Origin: Bacillus sp. EB106-08-02-XG196
GTDB taxonomy: Bacteria > Bacillota > Bacilli > Bacillales > Cytobacillaceae
DNA length: 64,000 bases
NCBI RefSeq assembly: GCF_013396335.1
Contig: NZ_JABWSY010000001.1
Location: 571,869-635,868 of the forward strand
Direction: 5' to 3'
Shown: one piece after another, positions 12,075 to 20,896 of the stretch
How positions within the stretch are numbered: position 1 is the first letter of the stretch
Layout: every line of letters begins with the position of its first letter
The notes under the pieces: generated by a model
What the model was told of the DNA's origin: nothing
The model's database searches: none
The model's input: only the letters and a program-made list of their open reading frames with translations
Made by a program: the position numbers and the translations under genes

Positions 12075-13124
12075 TTAGGTTCGTTTTATATTGGATGATT
12101 CTCGAATAACTAATTCAAATGGAAGCATAATCTTAAGAGGAAGGGTATTTTTCTCTTCAAGCATTCCCATAATGGTCTTCGCCGCCAAACGCCCCATTTC
12201 ATATTTAGGGATTTCCACAGTAGAAAGAGGTGGTGACGAATATTTTGCCATTTCTATATTATCTACTCCAAAGAATGCGATATCCCCTGGAATGCTTAGA
12301 TTGTTTTCAATCGTTGCTCTCATCGCAGCGATGGCCATCATATCACTGGCGCAAACCATGGCAGTTGGCAAATGCTCTCTGCTTCTTTTGATAAACTGAT
12401 CCATTTCCTTATAGCTATTTTCCATCCTCCACTTTGTATTTATAATCCAATCAGCCCGGACTTCAAGTCCTTCTTCCTCCATTGCCGCTAGAAATCCTCT
12501 AAACCGGTGTTCTGCCTCGATATCTTCAAATCCGTCATTGAAGCCACCGCCAATAAATCCGATTTCCCGATGTCCCTGACTTACAAAAAACTGAACCACC
12601 TTCTTGATTGCAGCTTCGCGGTTGTAATCGATAATCGTTATATTCTGATCCGTATAGAAAAAGTCCAATCCTACCACAGGAATCGTTTGCTGAATATATC
12701 CAAGGAGACTCTCATCCATCCTTTCAATGAGCAAAAGTCCTTCAAGTCCCAAGTCATAAATGGTTTTCATAAGCAATGACTCATTTTCAAGCTCACCCTT
12801 AGTAATCGTGATGAGGGTATAATCATTTGCCCCTAACGTATCACGAATTCCATTATAGATTTGCGCAAAATAGGGGTTGATTTCTGCCTGTGCCGGATTG
12901 GCGACCCAGCCAATTTTCATCGTTCTTGTCTTACTTTTTTCTTGCTTGTTATTTACAAGATTGCGGGCATGCTGATTTGGAACATAGCCTAGCTCTTTTA
13001 CTGCTTCCCATATTTTGTTTTTCGTTTCTTGGTTCACATTTCGTGTTTGATCATTTTGAATGACTCGTGAAACAGTTGAGATAGAAACCCCTACATATTC
13101 AGCAATATCCTTTAATCTCGCCAC
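12075..13124 (-). CDS. LacI/GalR-family regulator of the sulfatase/importer regulon
   Basis: 349 aa. The N-terminal helix-turn-helix MARLKDIAEYVGVSISTVSRV is followed by a hinge and an effector domain with GFIGGGFNDG near 192 and AFFGVDNIEMAKY near 283. GTG start: GAGGTG lies 8 bases upstream. It sits between the importer operon and the oxidoreductase gene. The four copies of ATCCAAACGTTTTCC-like sites in front of the oxidoreductase, the YesL-importer operon and the membrane-protein/sulfatase pair are its most likely targets (inference). The effector is probably the imported sugar or its degradation product. Confidence 0.85.
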   Translation of the reverse strand: MARLKDIAEYVGVSISTVSRVIQNDQTRNVNQETKNKIWEAVKELGYVPNQHARNLVNNKQEKSKTRTMKIGWVANPAQAEINPYFAQIYNGIRDTLGANDYTLITITKGELENESLLMKTIYDLGLEGLLLIERMDESLLGYIQQTIPVVGLDFFYTDQNITIIDYNREAAIKKVVQFFVSQGHREIGFIGGGFNDGFEDIEAEHRFRGFLAAMEEEGLEVRADWIINTKWRMENSYKEMDQFIKRSREHLPTAMVCASDMMAIAAMRATIENNLSIPGDIAFFGVDNIEMAKYSSPPLSTVEIPKYEMGRLAAKTIMGMLEEKNTLPLKIMLPFELVIRESSNIKRT

Positions 13125-13249
13125 AACAAATACACCTCAGACTTCTAACTTTATCTATCATTTTAATAGGTTTTTTCAACCTTCTTCTTCGCACCTAATA
13201 ATATTTCTTTATTATACTATTATACCCCCCATCATTCCAGAGATATCAG

Positions 13250-13350
13250 CATGCGGGACGGGACAGAGGCAGGGACGGAGGGTCAGATTTCTTGTCCCGC
13301 TTTCATATTTGTCAAAGCCCAGGGACACGGTTCTTGTCCCATGTCCCTGT
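13250..13350. repeat. GGGAC/GTCCC-rich inverted-repeat element
   Basis: The 242-bp gap between the regulator and binding-protein genes holds several GGGAC units facing GTCCC units. The clearest is CAGGGACA (13320-13327) against TGTCCCTG (13342-13349); a wider pair is GCGGGAC near 13254 with GTCCCGC near 13294-13300. Similar GGGACA...TGTCCC intergenic elements are, from recall, dispersed in Bacillaceae genomes. It may also terminate the binding-protein transcript, although no long T run follows. Confidence 0.55.
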
Positions 13351-13366
13351 TACTTCACCGGTTGTT

Positions 13367-14944
13367 TTATTTCAACCATTCACCTTCAATTTTATTTTCA
13401 TCGAGTAGTTTATTAACATCCTCAATTACATCTTTTCCGCCTTTAGATAAAAACTCATTTGTAAATTCATCCCATTCAGAAATCGGTCTTTGACCCGCAA
13501 TCATTTTGGTTTGTTCATTCGCAGCATACTCATTTAAAGCAGCCATCTCTTCATTATATACATCAGAGTGTATCCGACCAACAGGGCTGATGTAGTAATT
13601 CGATTTAGATAGCATTTCAAACATGATAGCATTAAATTCTTTTGCCTCTGGAGCCTTGGATTGTTTAGCGTAATCTTCCATTACTTTTTCACCAATTTCA
13701 AATCCACCCAGCTTCTCGTTGAACAATGCTAATGGCGCATATTTACTATAATCCTCTGATTTTTCCGGCTGCCCATCAACAATGGTATACCCTTTGCCTT
13801 CGCCGCCCATCGTCCAATCAAAATATTCATTGTCCGCAGTTTGTTCATCAGCAGGTACATACTTGGCCATAAAGTCCATCATTTCCAAGATTTTCTCAAC
13901 CTTTTTAGAATCTTTATTCAATTTTGCGTTTAACATCCAAATTCGGTAATAACCGCTTCCGAATACATACCCGGATTTTCCGTCAGGCTGCTCAAATGCT
14001 GGAATAGCTGAAATTTTCGCATCAGGTGCATTTTTTCTCAAAGTAGCTAAGTCAAGATTGTTAGGCTGGGCCCCTTTTTGAGTTCCAGGCTGTTCATACC
14101 AAATTCCTACTTTACCTGCATTAAAGTCCTTAAAGACTTCATTATATTCTTTAACTGCCCAGTCTTTATCAAGTGCACCAGCTTTAAACAGCTTATTTAA
14201 AGAGGTGATTTTTTCTTTGCTTCCTTCTGAGATTTGCCCTGGAATTAATTGCCCGTCCTCATTTTTATGGTACCAGCTATTGCCCCAATAGGCACCAAAG
14301 GAAGGATCATAAACTATCCCTTTCCCAAGACCTAACCCTACCGTGTCATTTTTTCCATTACCATCTGGATCCTTTGTTGCAAAAGCAATCGCAACCTCCT
14401 CTAATTCCTCAAAGTTTGTAGGCATTTCTAAACCTAATTTATCAAGCCAGTCCTGACGGATGATTGGTTTTTTACCGCCAGATGCCGGGAAAAAGAGTGG
14501 AATCCCGTATATTTCCCCATCTATACTTACAGCATCCCATACAGACTGCGGGATCGCTTTAAAGTTTTCATATTTTTCCACATAATCATTTAATGGCAGG
14601 AACGCGCCTTGCTTTGCCCACTTGACATAGTTTGTATCTGCACCCTCTGTTCCAATTACATCTGGAATATCACCAGAAGCCATTTTAACGGTGAGCTTAT
14701 CAGTATAAAGGTCAAAAGGAATATACTGTGCTTTAAAGTCAATATTAAACTTTTCATTTAGCTGTTTAACTGCTTCATTTCCTGGCTCCGGCACTGGGTT
14801 TTCCCAAGTTCCATCAAACCACGTAATCGATACTTTACCATCTTTTGAACTTTTATTAGATGAGGCTTCATCATTTGGTGCGCAGGCAGCAAGTGATCCT
14901 GCCAAAAGAACAGTCGATAGAGTTACTGATAAAAAACGTTTCAT
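13367..14944 (-). CDS. Large LplA-type sugar-binding lipoprotein
   Basis: 525 aa, the long class of extracellular binding protein used by LplABC/YtcQ-type importers. Signal peptide with lipobox LAAC, Cys21 lipidated. The mature domain begins KVSITWFDGTWENPVPEP and contains a Ca-site-like segment, DPDGNGKNDTVGL, near 190. It works with the two permeases encoded upstream in the same operon (gap 75 bases). Such proteins usually bind complex or uronic-acid-containing oligosaccharides; a sulfated sugar is a guess from the neighbouring sulfatase. ATG start with GGGGGG-type ribosome site. Confidence 0.85.
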   Translation of the reverse strand: MKRFLSVTLSTVLLAGSLAACAPNDEASSNKSSKDGKVSITWFDGTWENPVPEPGNEAVKQLNEKFNIDFKAQYIPFDLYTDKLTVKMASGDIPDVIGTEGADTNYVKWAKQGAFLPLNDYVEKYENFKAIPQSVWDAVSIDGEIYGIPLFFPASGGKKPIIRQDWLDKLGLEMPTNFEELEEVAIAFATKDPDGNGKNDTVGLGLGKGIVYDPSFGAYWGNSWYHKNEDGQLIPGQISEGSKEKITSLNKLFKAGALDKDWAVKEYNEVFKDFNAGKVGIWYEQPGTQKGAQPNNLDLATLRKNAPDAKISAIPAFEQPDGKSGYVFGSGYYRIWMLNAKLNKDSKKVEKILEMMDFMAKYVPADEQTADNEYFDWTMGGEGKGYTIVDGQPEKSEDYSKYAPLALFNEKLGGFEIGEKVMEDYAKQSKAPEAKEFNAIMFEMLSKSNYYISPVGRIHSDVYNEEMAALNEYAANEQTKMIAGQRPISEWDEFTNEFLSKGGKDVIEDVNKLLDENKIEGEWLK

Positions 14945-15019
14945 TAAAGTAATTCCCCCCTATTAAATGTTTACTTTCAAACTTGCGAACTTTCAAACCT
15001 TTTCATATTCGTTTAGTCA

Positions 15020-15901
15020 TTACTCTTTCACAGAACCAAGCATCACTCCTTTCGCAAAGTGTTTTTGTAAGAATGGATAGACAATCAAAATTGGAACTGT
15101 AGCTAGGAGAATCGCCGCCATCCCTACTGTCTCGGCTGGCGGCGGCTGATCCATCCCTGCTTGCATACCGACATCTAGTAAGTTGGATTTATTCAGAATG
15201 ACCATCTGTCTTAGAACGACCTGTACCGTCCACTTAGCCGGATCACTTAAATAAAGTAATGCAGTAAAATAGGAGTTCCAATATCCTACCGCATAAAATA
15301 ATCCAAACGCTGCTAACGCCGGTTTTGACAGTGGCAGAATAATTTTTCCAAATATCTGTAAATCGTTTGCACCATCAATAATCGCAGCTTCCGTCAAGTC
15401 CATTGGTAAGCTCAAAAAAAACTGCCGCATGACGATGAGGTTAAAGGAGCTAATAGCACCTGGAATAATAAGAGCCCAGAGTGTATCCATTAATCCTGTT
15501 GCTTGAACAACCATATAGGTTGGAATCATCCCAGCCCCAAATACAAAAGTAAATAAAACAAGAAAAACATAAACTTTTTGTCCCAGAATATTTCTCGTTA
15601 AAGCATAGGCCATCATGGCTGTAAGCATAATACTTATCAAACTGCCGACCACTGTGACATAAACCGTAACTCCCAATGAACGGATAAATTCTTTCGAGCC
15701 TAAAATATACTCATAGGCATCGAGCACCCAGGTTTTAGGCATAAGAAGCAAATCTGATTTAACGAATTCCTCATAGGTAGCAAAGGAAACCACAAACATA
15801 TAATAAAATGGAAATAACATCGCTAGCGCAATTATTCCGAGAAGAATAATATTGGTTGAATCAACAATCTTTTCTGACAGTCTCCTTTTTTTAGCCAACA
15901 T
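15020..15901 (-). CDS. Sugar ABC permease, LplC/YtcP-type
   Basis: 293 aa, six membrane segments, EAA loop LTEAAIIDGANDLQIFGKIILPLSKPAL near 182. The C-terminal HFAKGVMLGSVKE is the standard ending of LplC-type permeases. It partners the LplB-type permease 14 bases upstream and the large binding protein downstream. ATG start with AAAGGATG before it. ATP hydrolysis must come from an ATPase encoded elsewhere. Confidence 0.9.
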   Translation of the reverse strand: MLAKKRRLSEKIVDSTNIILLGIIALAMLFPFYYMFVVSFATYEEFVKSDLLLMPKTWVLDAYEYILGSKEFIRSLGVTVYVTVVGSLISIMLTAMMAYALTRNILGQKVYVFLVLFTFVFGAGMIPTYMVVQATGLMDTLWALIIPGAISSFNLIVMRQFFLSLPMDLTEAAIIDGANDLQIFGKIILPLSKPALAAFGLFYAVGYWNSYFTALLYLSDPAKWTVQVVLRQMVILNKSNLLDVGMQAGMDQPPPAETVGMAAILLATVPILIVYPFLQKHFAKGVMLGSVKE

Positions 15902-15915
15902 GATTTCATCCTTTC

Positions 15916-16914
15916 TTAGTAGACTCCATCTTCACCAAATTTTCTGGCCAAGCGGTTTGCCGTCACAATTAAGATCAGTCCGACAACGGATTTGAATAAA
16001 CCAACCGCGGTGGCAAAGCTAAAGTCGGAGTTTTGAATCCCCTTCAAATAAACAAATGTATCTAGAACATTACCAACTTCCATTGTAAATGGAGTTAACA
16101 TTAAGTAAATTTGCTCAAAGCCTACATCCAATACACTGCCTAGACGCAAAATTAATAGAATAATAATGGTACTTTTTAAGGCAGGTAAGGTAATATGCCA
16201 AATTTGCTGCCATCGGTTTGCACCATCAACGGCTGCTGCTTCGTATAAACTTGGGCTGATTCCCGACAGAGCAGCAAGAAAGATAATGGTACCCCAGCCA
16301 GATTCTTTCCAAATAACCTCTAAAACAATCAGTGGCATAAACCAGTTAGGGTCTTGCAAAAAAGGAATTGCCTCCATACCGAAAACGCTTCCAAGAACTT
16401 TATTAACAATCCCTTCTGATTTTAATAGGATGGTAACCATACCGATTACAACAACCCAAGATAAAAAGTGAGGAAGATAAACAACAGATTGGATGATCCT
16501 TTTATATACAGAAGACCTCACTTCATTCAGCATAAGTGCTAGAATAATAGAAACTGGAAAGGCAAAGGCAATTTGAAGAAAGGATAGGTATAATGTGTTC
16601 CATAATACACGAATGACCTCACTATCTTCAAAGATGGTTTTAAAATGCTTCATACCTACCCATTCACTGTTTAAGAAGCCTTGAAATGCGCTATAATCTT
16701 GAAAAGCAATTAAGTTTCCAGCCATCGGAACGTACCGATAAATAATGAAAAACAGAAGCCCTGGTAATAACAATAAATATAAATAACGCTCTTTCCATAA
16801 CCTTTGTAATGCACTTTTCCTTTTTGGAACTATCATCGCGGCTTGTTCCTTTACATCCAAAACATTTTCTGCAGGAGTTTGTAAATTCGCCAATCTCCGC
16901 TCACTTCCTTTCAA
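15916..16914 (-). CDS. Sugar ABC permease, LplB/YteP-type
   Basis: 332 aa. A basic cytoplasmic N-terminus (about 40 residues), then six membrane segments; the first reads YLYLLLLPGLLFFIIYRYVP. EAA loop: LYEAAAVDGANRWQQIWHITLPAL. It ends with LARKFGEDGVY, typical of LplB-type proteins. The start is uncertain: the longest frame uses a TTG at 16914 without a clear ribosome site, and a second TTG at 16893 has AAAGGAAG upstream. It forms the transmembrane channel with the LplC-type permease and lies in one operon with the YesL gene before it (27-base gap). Confidence 0.88.
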   Translation of the reverse strand: MKGSERRLANLQTPAENVLDVKEQAAMIVPKRKSALQRLWKERYLYLLLLPGLLFFIIYRYVPMAGNLIAFQDYSAFQGFLNSEWVGMKHFKTIFEDSEVIRVLWNTLYLSFLQIAFAFPVSIILALMLNEVRSSVYKRIIQSVVYLPHFLSWVVVIGMVTILLKSEGIVNKVLGSVFGMEAIPFLQDPNWFMPLIVLEVIWKESGWGTIIFLAALSGISPSLYEAAAVDGANRWQQIWHITLPALKSTIIILLILRLGSVLDVGFEQIYLMLTPFTMEVGNVLDTFVYLKGIQNSDFSFATAVGLFKSVVGLILIVTANRLARKFGEDGVY

Positions 16915-16941
16915 TGAAATTTACTATTTTAATAGTTTGCC

Positions 16942-17631
16942 TTAAACTTCTCTGAGCTGCTGTGGATTCGAACTTTTCAGTAATGCTTTTTCCACTTTTG
17001 ATGGTCCACTTCCTTCCTTATGTTCCATTCGTTTAAACACCCGCAATGATACCCACATGGACACTAGAGCGAATAAACCGATACTTAAAAAAGGAATAAA
17101 TCCAGGTATCATTTTTAACAACAAATAGGTACTGAAATAACCGGCTGCAATCGAAAGTGTATGGAATGGAGAAGATATCCCAATTAATAAAGCAACACTA
17201 AAGTACCGGGAAAACTTTAAATCTAAATGAACATAAATTGGAAAGATATATAATAGTAGGATGAAAAATAGGATACTTAACATAAGCACAAAGACTAAGC
17301 TAAACCAATAAGCAATTCCAGGAATGAAAGGCATAAAGGAAATATTGAGATAGATCAAAAGGCTGACCAAGGTTAGAACAACCCCCAGGAAATTTGCTTT
17401 CCAAAATTCCTTTCGAAACGTGGTCCAGTATAATTTAAAATATGATTGATCCTCTGTGTTCCCCATTAACCATTTCCGAATAACTGTAAAGAGACTAACG
17501 GTCGAAGGCATAATCCCTAGGATTACCCCGCCACAAAGTGTAAACAATACCCAGAGCAGTTGAAATTGGGCAATTCTCATAACCTTTTCAAAGAAATAAA
17601 ATAATCTTCCTATTAGCCCCTTTTCCTCCAT
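16942..17631 (-). CDS. YesL-family (DUF624) membrane protein
   Basis: 229 aa with about five membrane segments and the family start LIGRLFYFFEKVMRIAQFQLLWVLF. YesL proteins accompany LplABC-type importers across Bacillales; their function is not established and an accessory role in transport is only inferred from co-occurrence. It is the first gene of the importer operon. Two operators (17718-17732 and 17740-17754) lie about 90-120 bases upstream. ATG start with GGGGAGG upstream. A second YesL copy lies at 39523-40143. Confidence 0.85.
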   Translation of the reverse strand: MEEKGLIGRLFYFFEKVMRIAQFQLLWVLFTLCGGVILGIMPSTVSLFTVIRKWLMGNTEDQSYFKLYWTTFRKEFWKANFLGVVLTLVSLLIYLNISFMPFIPGIAYWFSLVFVLMLSILFFILLLYIFPIYVHLDLKFSRYFSVALLIGISSPFHTLSIAAGYFSTYLLLKMIPGFIPFLSIGLFALVSMWVSLRVFKRMEHKEGSGPSKVEKALLKSSNPQQLREV

Positions 17632-17717
17632 ATTGGCCTCCCCTCTCTACAAGTAACATTTTTTTAAACATTTCACTTGCGATGGTTATCAATTAGGAAC
17701 CACCCCTCTAGTTCCAT

Positions 17718-17732
17718 ATCCAAATGTTTTCT
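17718..17732. promoter_or_regulatory. Operator B: ATCCAAATGTTTTCT
   Basis: Variant of the 15-mer with two changes, 22 bp (two helical turns) from operator C, upstream of the YesL-importer operon. Confidence 0.55.
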
Positions 17733-17739
17733 CTTATGA

Positions 17740-17754
17740 ATCCAAACGTTTTCC
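17740..17754. promoter_or_regulatory. Operator C: ATCCAAACGTTTTCC
   Basis: Exact copy of the 15-mer in the 146-bp gap between the sulfatase stop and the YesL start. Its pairing with operator B on the same face of the helix suggests cooperative repressor binding. Confidence 0.65.
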
Positions 17755-17777
17755 CGATTAACAAAAATATATTTCGA

Positions 17778-19247
17778 TCATTCTACTGTTTTTAGCAAAT
17801 GATCTAAGCAGGCTTTCGTTTTACAGCCGGCAAAAAGTCTATTTCCATCCGCAAAACCCTCTTCCCGTCCGCGCAGCTCCTTCACCAGCTTCTGTCTCCA
17901 ATATTCCAAACGGTCCTGAAATTCTTCATTCTTTGCTAGATTATTCAATTCTTGAGGGTCTTGCACTAAATTGAATAACTGTTCCTCCCCCGTTTGAGAA
18001 TACCAGATATATTTTTCATTTCCGTCGGTTACATAATGATGGGAAAGCTGGCCATATGCATGTTCCCCGTGAATATACTCACGCCATTCTCCTGGCTTCT
18101 CATTTAATAATGGCAGAACGCTCTTTCCGTCCACAGAATTGGGAATCTCAACACCTGCCGCATCTAACAGGGTTGGCATAATATCTCTTAGCTCGACAAC
18201 CTCTTTTGCCACCTGATTTTTCTTAAGCCCCAGCACATTCCCAGGGTCAGAAAGAATAAACGGAACCTTCGCACTTCCTTCGTAGGCCAAGGCCTTTCGG
18301 AAAAGATGATGATCTCCCAGCAATTCCCCGTGATCTGAAACGAAAAGTATAACCGTATTATTTAGAACACCGTGCTCTTCCATCGCTATTAAGAAACGGC
18401 CGATTTGGTAATCAATATGGGTAATCAGCGCATAATAGGCTGCCTGAGCCCGCTTCAGACGATTTTTTGGTACCTTTCCTTTATAGGTAATAGGGTTATA
18501 GCCTGCTCTTTCTAAATCTTCAGGTTCAGCCCAATCACCCACAGGCGGGTCGGGAAGTTCTAAATCCTTATACATATCAAAAAATACCTGCGGCGGATCA
18601 AACGGCGGATGCGGTCTGACAAAGGACATCTTTAAGAAAAATGGTTTTGTTGGATCACGTCTTCTTAAGAAATCAATCGACTGAGTAACTACCCAATTGG
18701 TTGGGTGCAAGGCCTCCGGCAAATGCCAAGGCCTTGCGACTGTCGATGCATTACAGTCAAGTCCTAAATCAATCAAATCGGTCTCTGTCCCTGCTCTTTC
18801 TTTCAGCCAAAGCAAATAATCGTCGCCGCTGAAATTAAAGGATTCCGCCTCAAGGTTCTGGTGCTTAAAGCGATTGTAATGCAAATACCCATCATGCAAA
18901 ACCACATTGTGGAAGCCGACTAAATTCCGAGCGGGAAACACATGCATTTTTCCTACCGCTTGTGTGTGATAGCCAGCCTTTGCTAGTTCACCAGGCAATG
19001 TATGGTGATAGGTCCAAGGAATCTTTTCCTGATACCCCACACGGCCCGTAGAGGTTTGCGACATTCCCGTTAATACCGACGCCCTTGCCGGGACACAGGT
19101 AGGGGTTGCAGTATAGGCATTTTTAAACAGGACTCCATTACGGGCTAGCTGGTCGATATTCGGTGTATCCACTACGGGATGGTCTAGCATACTTAAACAA
19201 TCTCCGCGCATTTGATCGACCATCATTAACAAAATATTAGGTTTCAA
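17778..19247 (-). CDS. Type I (Cys-type) sulfatase
   Basis: 489 aa. It starts with the metal-site segment NILLMMVDQMRGD and has the maturation motif CVPARASVLTG at residues 51-61, in which Cys51 must be converted to formylglycine. Further active-site elements are GKMHVFPA, the SDHGELLGDHHLF metal/base segment near 305, and KVPFILSDPG. It hydrolyses sulfate esters or sulfamates, probably on a sugar. No export signal is visible, so the cytoplasm is the likely site. TTG start with a weak AAAGG site about 13 bases upstream. It follows the membrane-anchored protein gene by 52 bases and shares operator D. No maturase gene is in the window. Confidence 0.88.
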   Translation of the reverse strand: MKPNILLMMVDQMRGDCLSMLDHPVVDTPNIDQLARNGVLFKNAYTATPTCVPARASVLTGMSQTSTGRVGYQEKIPWTYHHTLPGELAKAGYHTQAVGKMHVFPARNLVGFHNVVLHDGYLHYNRFKHQNLEAESFNFSGDDYLLWLKERAGTETDLIDLGLDCNASTVARPWHLPEALHPTNWVVTQSIDFLRRRDPTKPFFLKMSFVRPHPPFDPPQVFFDMYKDLELPDPPVGDWAEPEDLERAGYNPITYKGKVPKNRLKRAQAAYYALITHIDYQIGRFLIAMEEHGVLNNTVILFVSDHGELLGDHHLFRKALAYEGSAKVPFILSDPGNVLGLKKNQVAKEVVELRDIMPTLLDAAGVEIPNSVDGKSVLPLLNEKPGEWREYIHGEHAYGQLSHHYVTDGNEKYIWYSQTGEEQLFNLVQDPQELNNLAKNEEFQDRLEYWRQKLVKELRGREEGFADGNRLFAGCKTKACLDHLLKTVE

Positions 19248-19299
19248 AGGGTAATCACAACCTTTTTTAAATTATAGTGAAGAGACTAAAGTCCTAGAT

Positions 19300-19872
19300 T
19301 CATTGTTTCACTAACCAATCTACAAACCTAACAGCAGTTTCTTTATGTTTTGTATTTTTCAAGATACAAACTATTTTATTTTCCGTGTGATAACCGGCGT
19401 TGCTTAGAATTGGATTCCCCGTTACGTCAATGCCAAATTCGTTATCCGCTCTGATGCCATCATTACCCAAAATATTATTCAATTCCATGAAGGCGTCCTC
19501 TTTTACCATAAGATCAAAATCACTTTTTTCTAGTAGTAGTACATCAATCTCTTTCGCTCCTATTTGAGCTAGGAGTTTCTGGTATAAATCAATATTGGAC
19601 ATTGAACGGATTTGCCCATCCACTTGCCAAAAGTTCAACCTTATTTCAGATTTTGCATCCTTCCCTAGAATAATAGCGGTTGCTTCATTTTGAAGTTCTT
19701 CCTGATTCTTCGGGCTGATGCCGTTCCCTATCAGGGAAATATGTAAAGCCGCTGGTTTCTGATCTTTATCAAAAACAACCAGTGGAACCGCCGCAGCTAT
19801 AATAAAAATTCCTACTAAAATATGTGTCTTATAATAAAACCAAAAGTTATCAAACCTTTTAAAAAATGTCAT
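19300..19872 (-). CDS. Membrane-anchored, binding-protein-like protein of unknown function
   Basis: 190 aa from the ATG at 19870-19872, chosen because AAGGTGAT lies 7 bases upstream; the longer TTG frame to 19935 has no usable site. Residues 11-36 contain FWFYYKTHILVG and one membrane helix. The outside part (about 150 residues) resembles a short piece of an ABC solute-binding protein; it ends NTKHKETAVRFVDWLVKQ, like the closing helix of such proteins. I do not recognise an assigned function. Similar FWFYYK proteins next to YesL/LplABC genes are known to me from Bacillales. It probably works with the neighbouring importer or sulfatase. Confidence 0.6.
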   Translation of the reverse strand: MTFFKRFDNFWFYYKTHILVGIFIIAAAVPLVVFDKDQKPAALHISLIGNGISPKNQEELQNEATAIILGKDAKSEIRLNFWQVDGQIRSMSNIDLYQKLLAQIGAKEIDVLLLEKSDFDLMVKEDAFMELNNILGNDGIRADNEFGIDVTGNPILSNAGYHTENKIVCILKNTKHKETAVRFVDWLVKQ

Positions 19873-20015
19873 ATTTATCACCTTAGTTTCACTTGGATGG
19901 TTTTGTATATAACGATGATTATTATGAAAAGACAATCCCCCGATAGGCCGATTTTAGAGATGAAATTCAAACATTACACATAGCAACAAATCATTCGATG
20001 TTTTTTCGGAATTAT

Positions 20016-20030
20016 ATCCAAACGTTTTCC
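20016..20030. promoter_or_regulatory. Operator D: ATCCAAACGTTTTCC
   Basis: Exact copy of the 15-mer, 144 bases before the membrane-protein start. It is followed on the plus strand by ACCGTTAACGGGT, a second small palindrome of unknown meaning. Confidence 0.6.
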
Positions 20031-20165
20031 GAGTACCGTTAACGGGTTGTGGGTACAACTATAACCGTACTTTAACCTAAATTTTCAATTAATTCCAATA
20101 TACGCCAACACCCAATAATCTGTCAACACGACATTTTAAACAGGGCGTACAATTCCCGTCCATTA

Positions 20166-20678
20166 CTATACATAATTTAACCCAGCTGTATAGGGAAACG
20201 GGATTGGTAATACACCCCCTATTTCATTTTGTAAGTTTTGAATGCTTGCATCTTGTGGTTGAAAATCAAATACAAATGAAACGAACTCTTTAATCGTCAG
20301 TGTAGTTGATTGATTTCCAAAGGTTATTTCCACATGTTCATGAGCCGCCAATTTAGCAACAAAAGAATCCAAAAGTTTATCGTTTAGATAGGGTTCTAGT
20401 TGTTTTACTAACCTTTTGGGATTTACAATATAGACCGTTCCATCATTTGGATGAAGCGAAAATGACTGGCTGCGCAGTTCTTTCTCCATTTCATATTCAT
20501 ACCATGGGACAGCCACTTCTATTTCATCCAGCTCGTACTTTTTACATGCGTATGAGATAAGATTATAGGCTTCATTTGGTTGACCTGCCCACTCAATCAT
20601 TTTTCCCTTTTTGGATTGATTGTTTTGGTCCGGCAGCCCAAAAACTACAAAACTGCTTACCTGGCTATCGTTCTCCAT
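20166..20678 (-). pseudogene. C-terminal remnant of a GNAT-family acetyltransferase
   Basis: The 170-aa frame matches, from recall, only the C-terminal half of Bacillales GNAT/Eis-like proteins: the LDEIEVAVPWYEYEMEKEL segment, NPKRLVKQLEPYL, and the closing LPIPFPYTAGLNYV. The N-terminal acetyl-CoA-binding half is missing. The ATG at 20678 has no ribosome site. The frame stays open upstream for about 22 codons, with a GNAT-like GRSCANLTHKVLL, and then hits a stop. The 218 bases before it show no intact gene. I call it 5'-truncated; a functional short protein cannot be excluded. Confidence 0.5.
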
Positions 20679-20896
20679 AAGTAATACTTTATGAGTTAAA
20701 TTAGCACAGCTACGCCCGTGAAAAGAAGGTTCCCTCTTTTATACTATTGACAAGTGTTACGAATCTACTAACCCCATAAACACTGGAAATAAATGCGTGT
20801 TCAATTCTGTCTTTAGTAATAATTGTATTTTTGATACTTTTTTGTATTTACATGGAGGTGTAGGACGATCGCCATTGCAAGGATTTTGTCGATTTC

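Noticed and set aside
13060..13416. 118-codon plus-strand open frame over the regulator start and the GGGAC repeat
   Set aside because: Overlaps the real GTG start of the LacI gene and the repeat element; composition not protein-like.
12036..20030. The four ATCCAAACGTTTTCC sites as CcpA cre boxes
   Set aside because: They share the AAACG centre with cre but lack the TG...CA ends and are more alike than cre sites usually are; a local LacI operator fits better.
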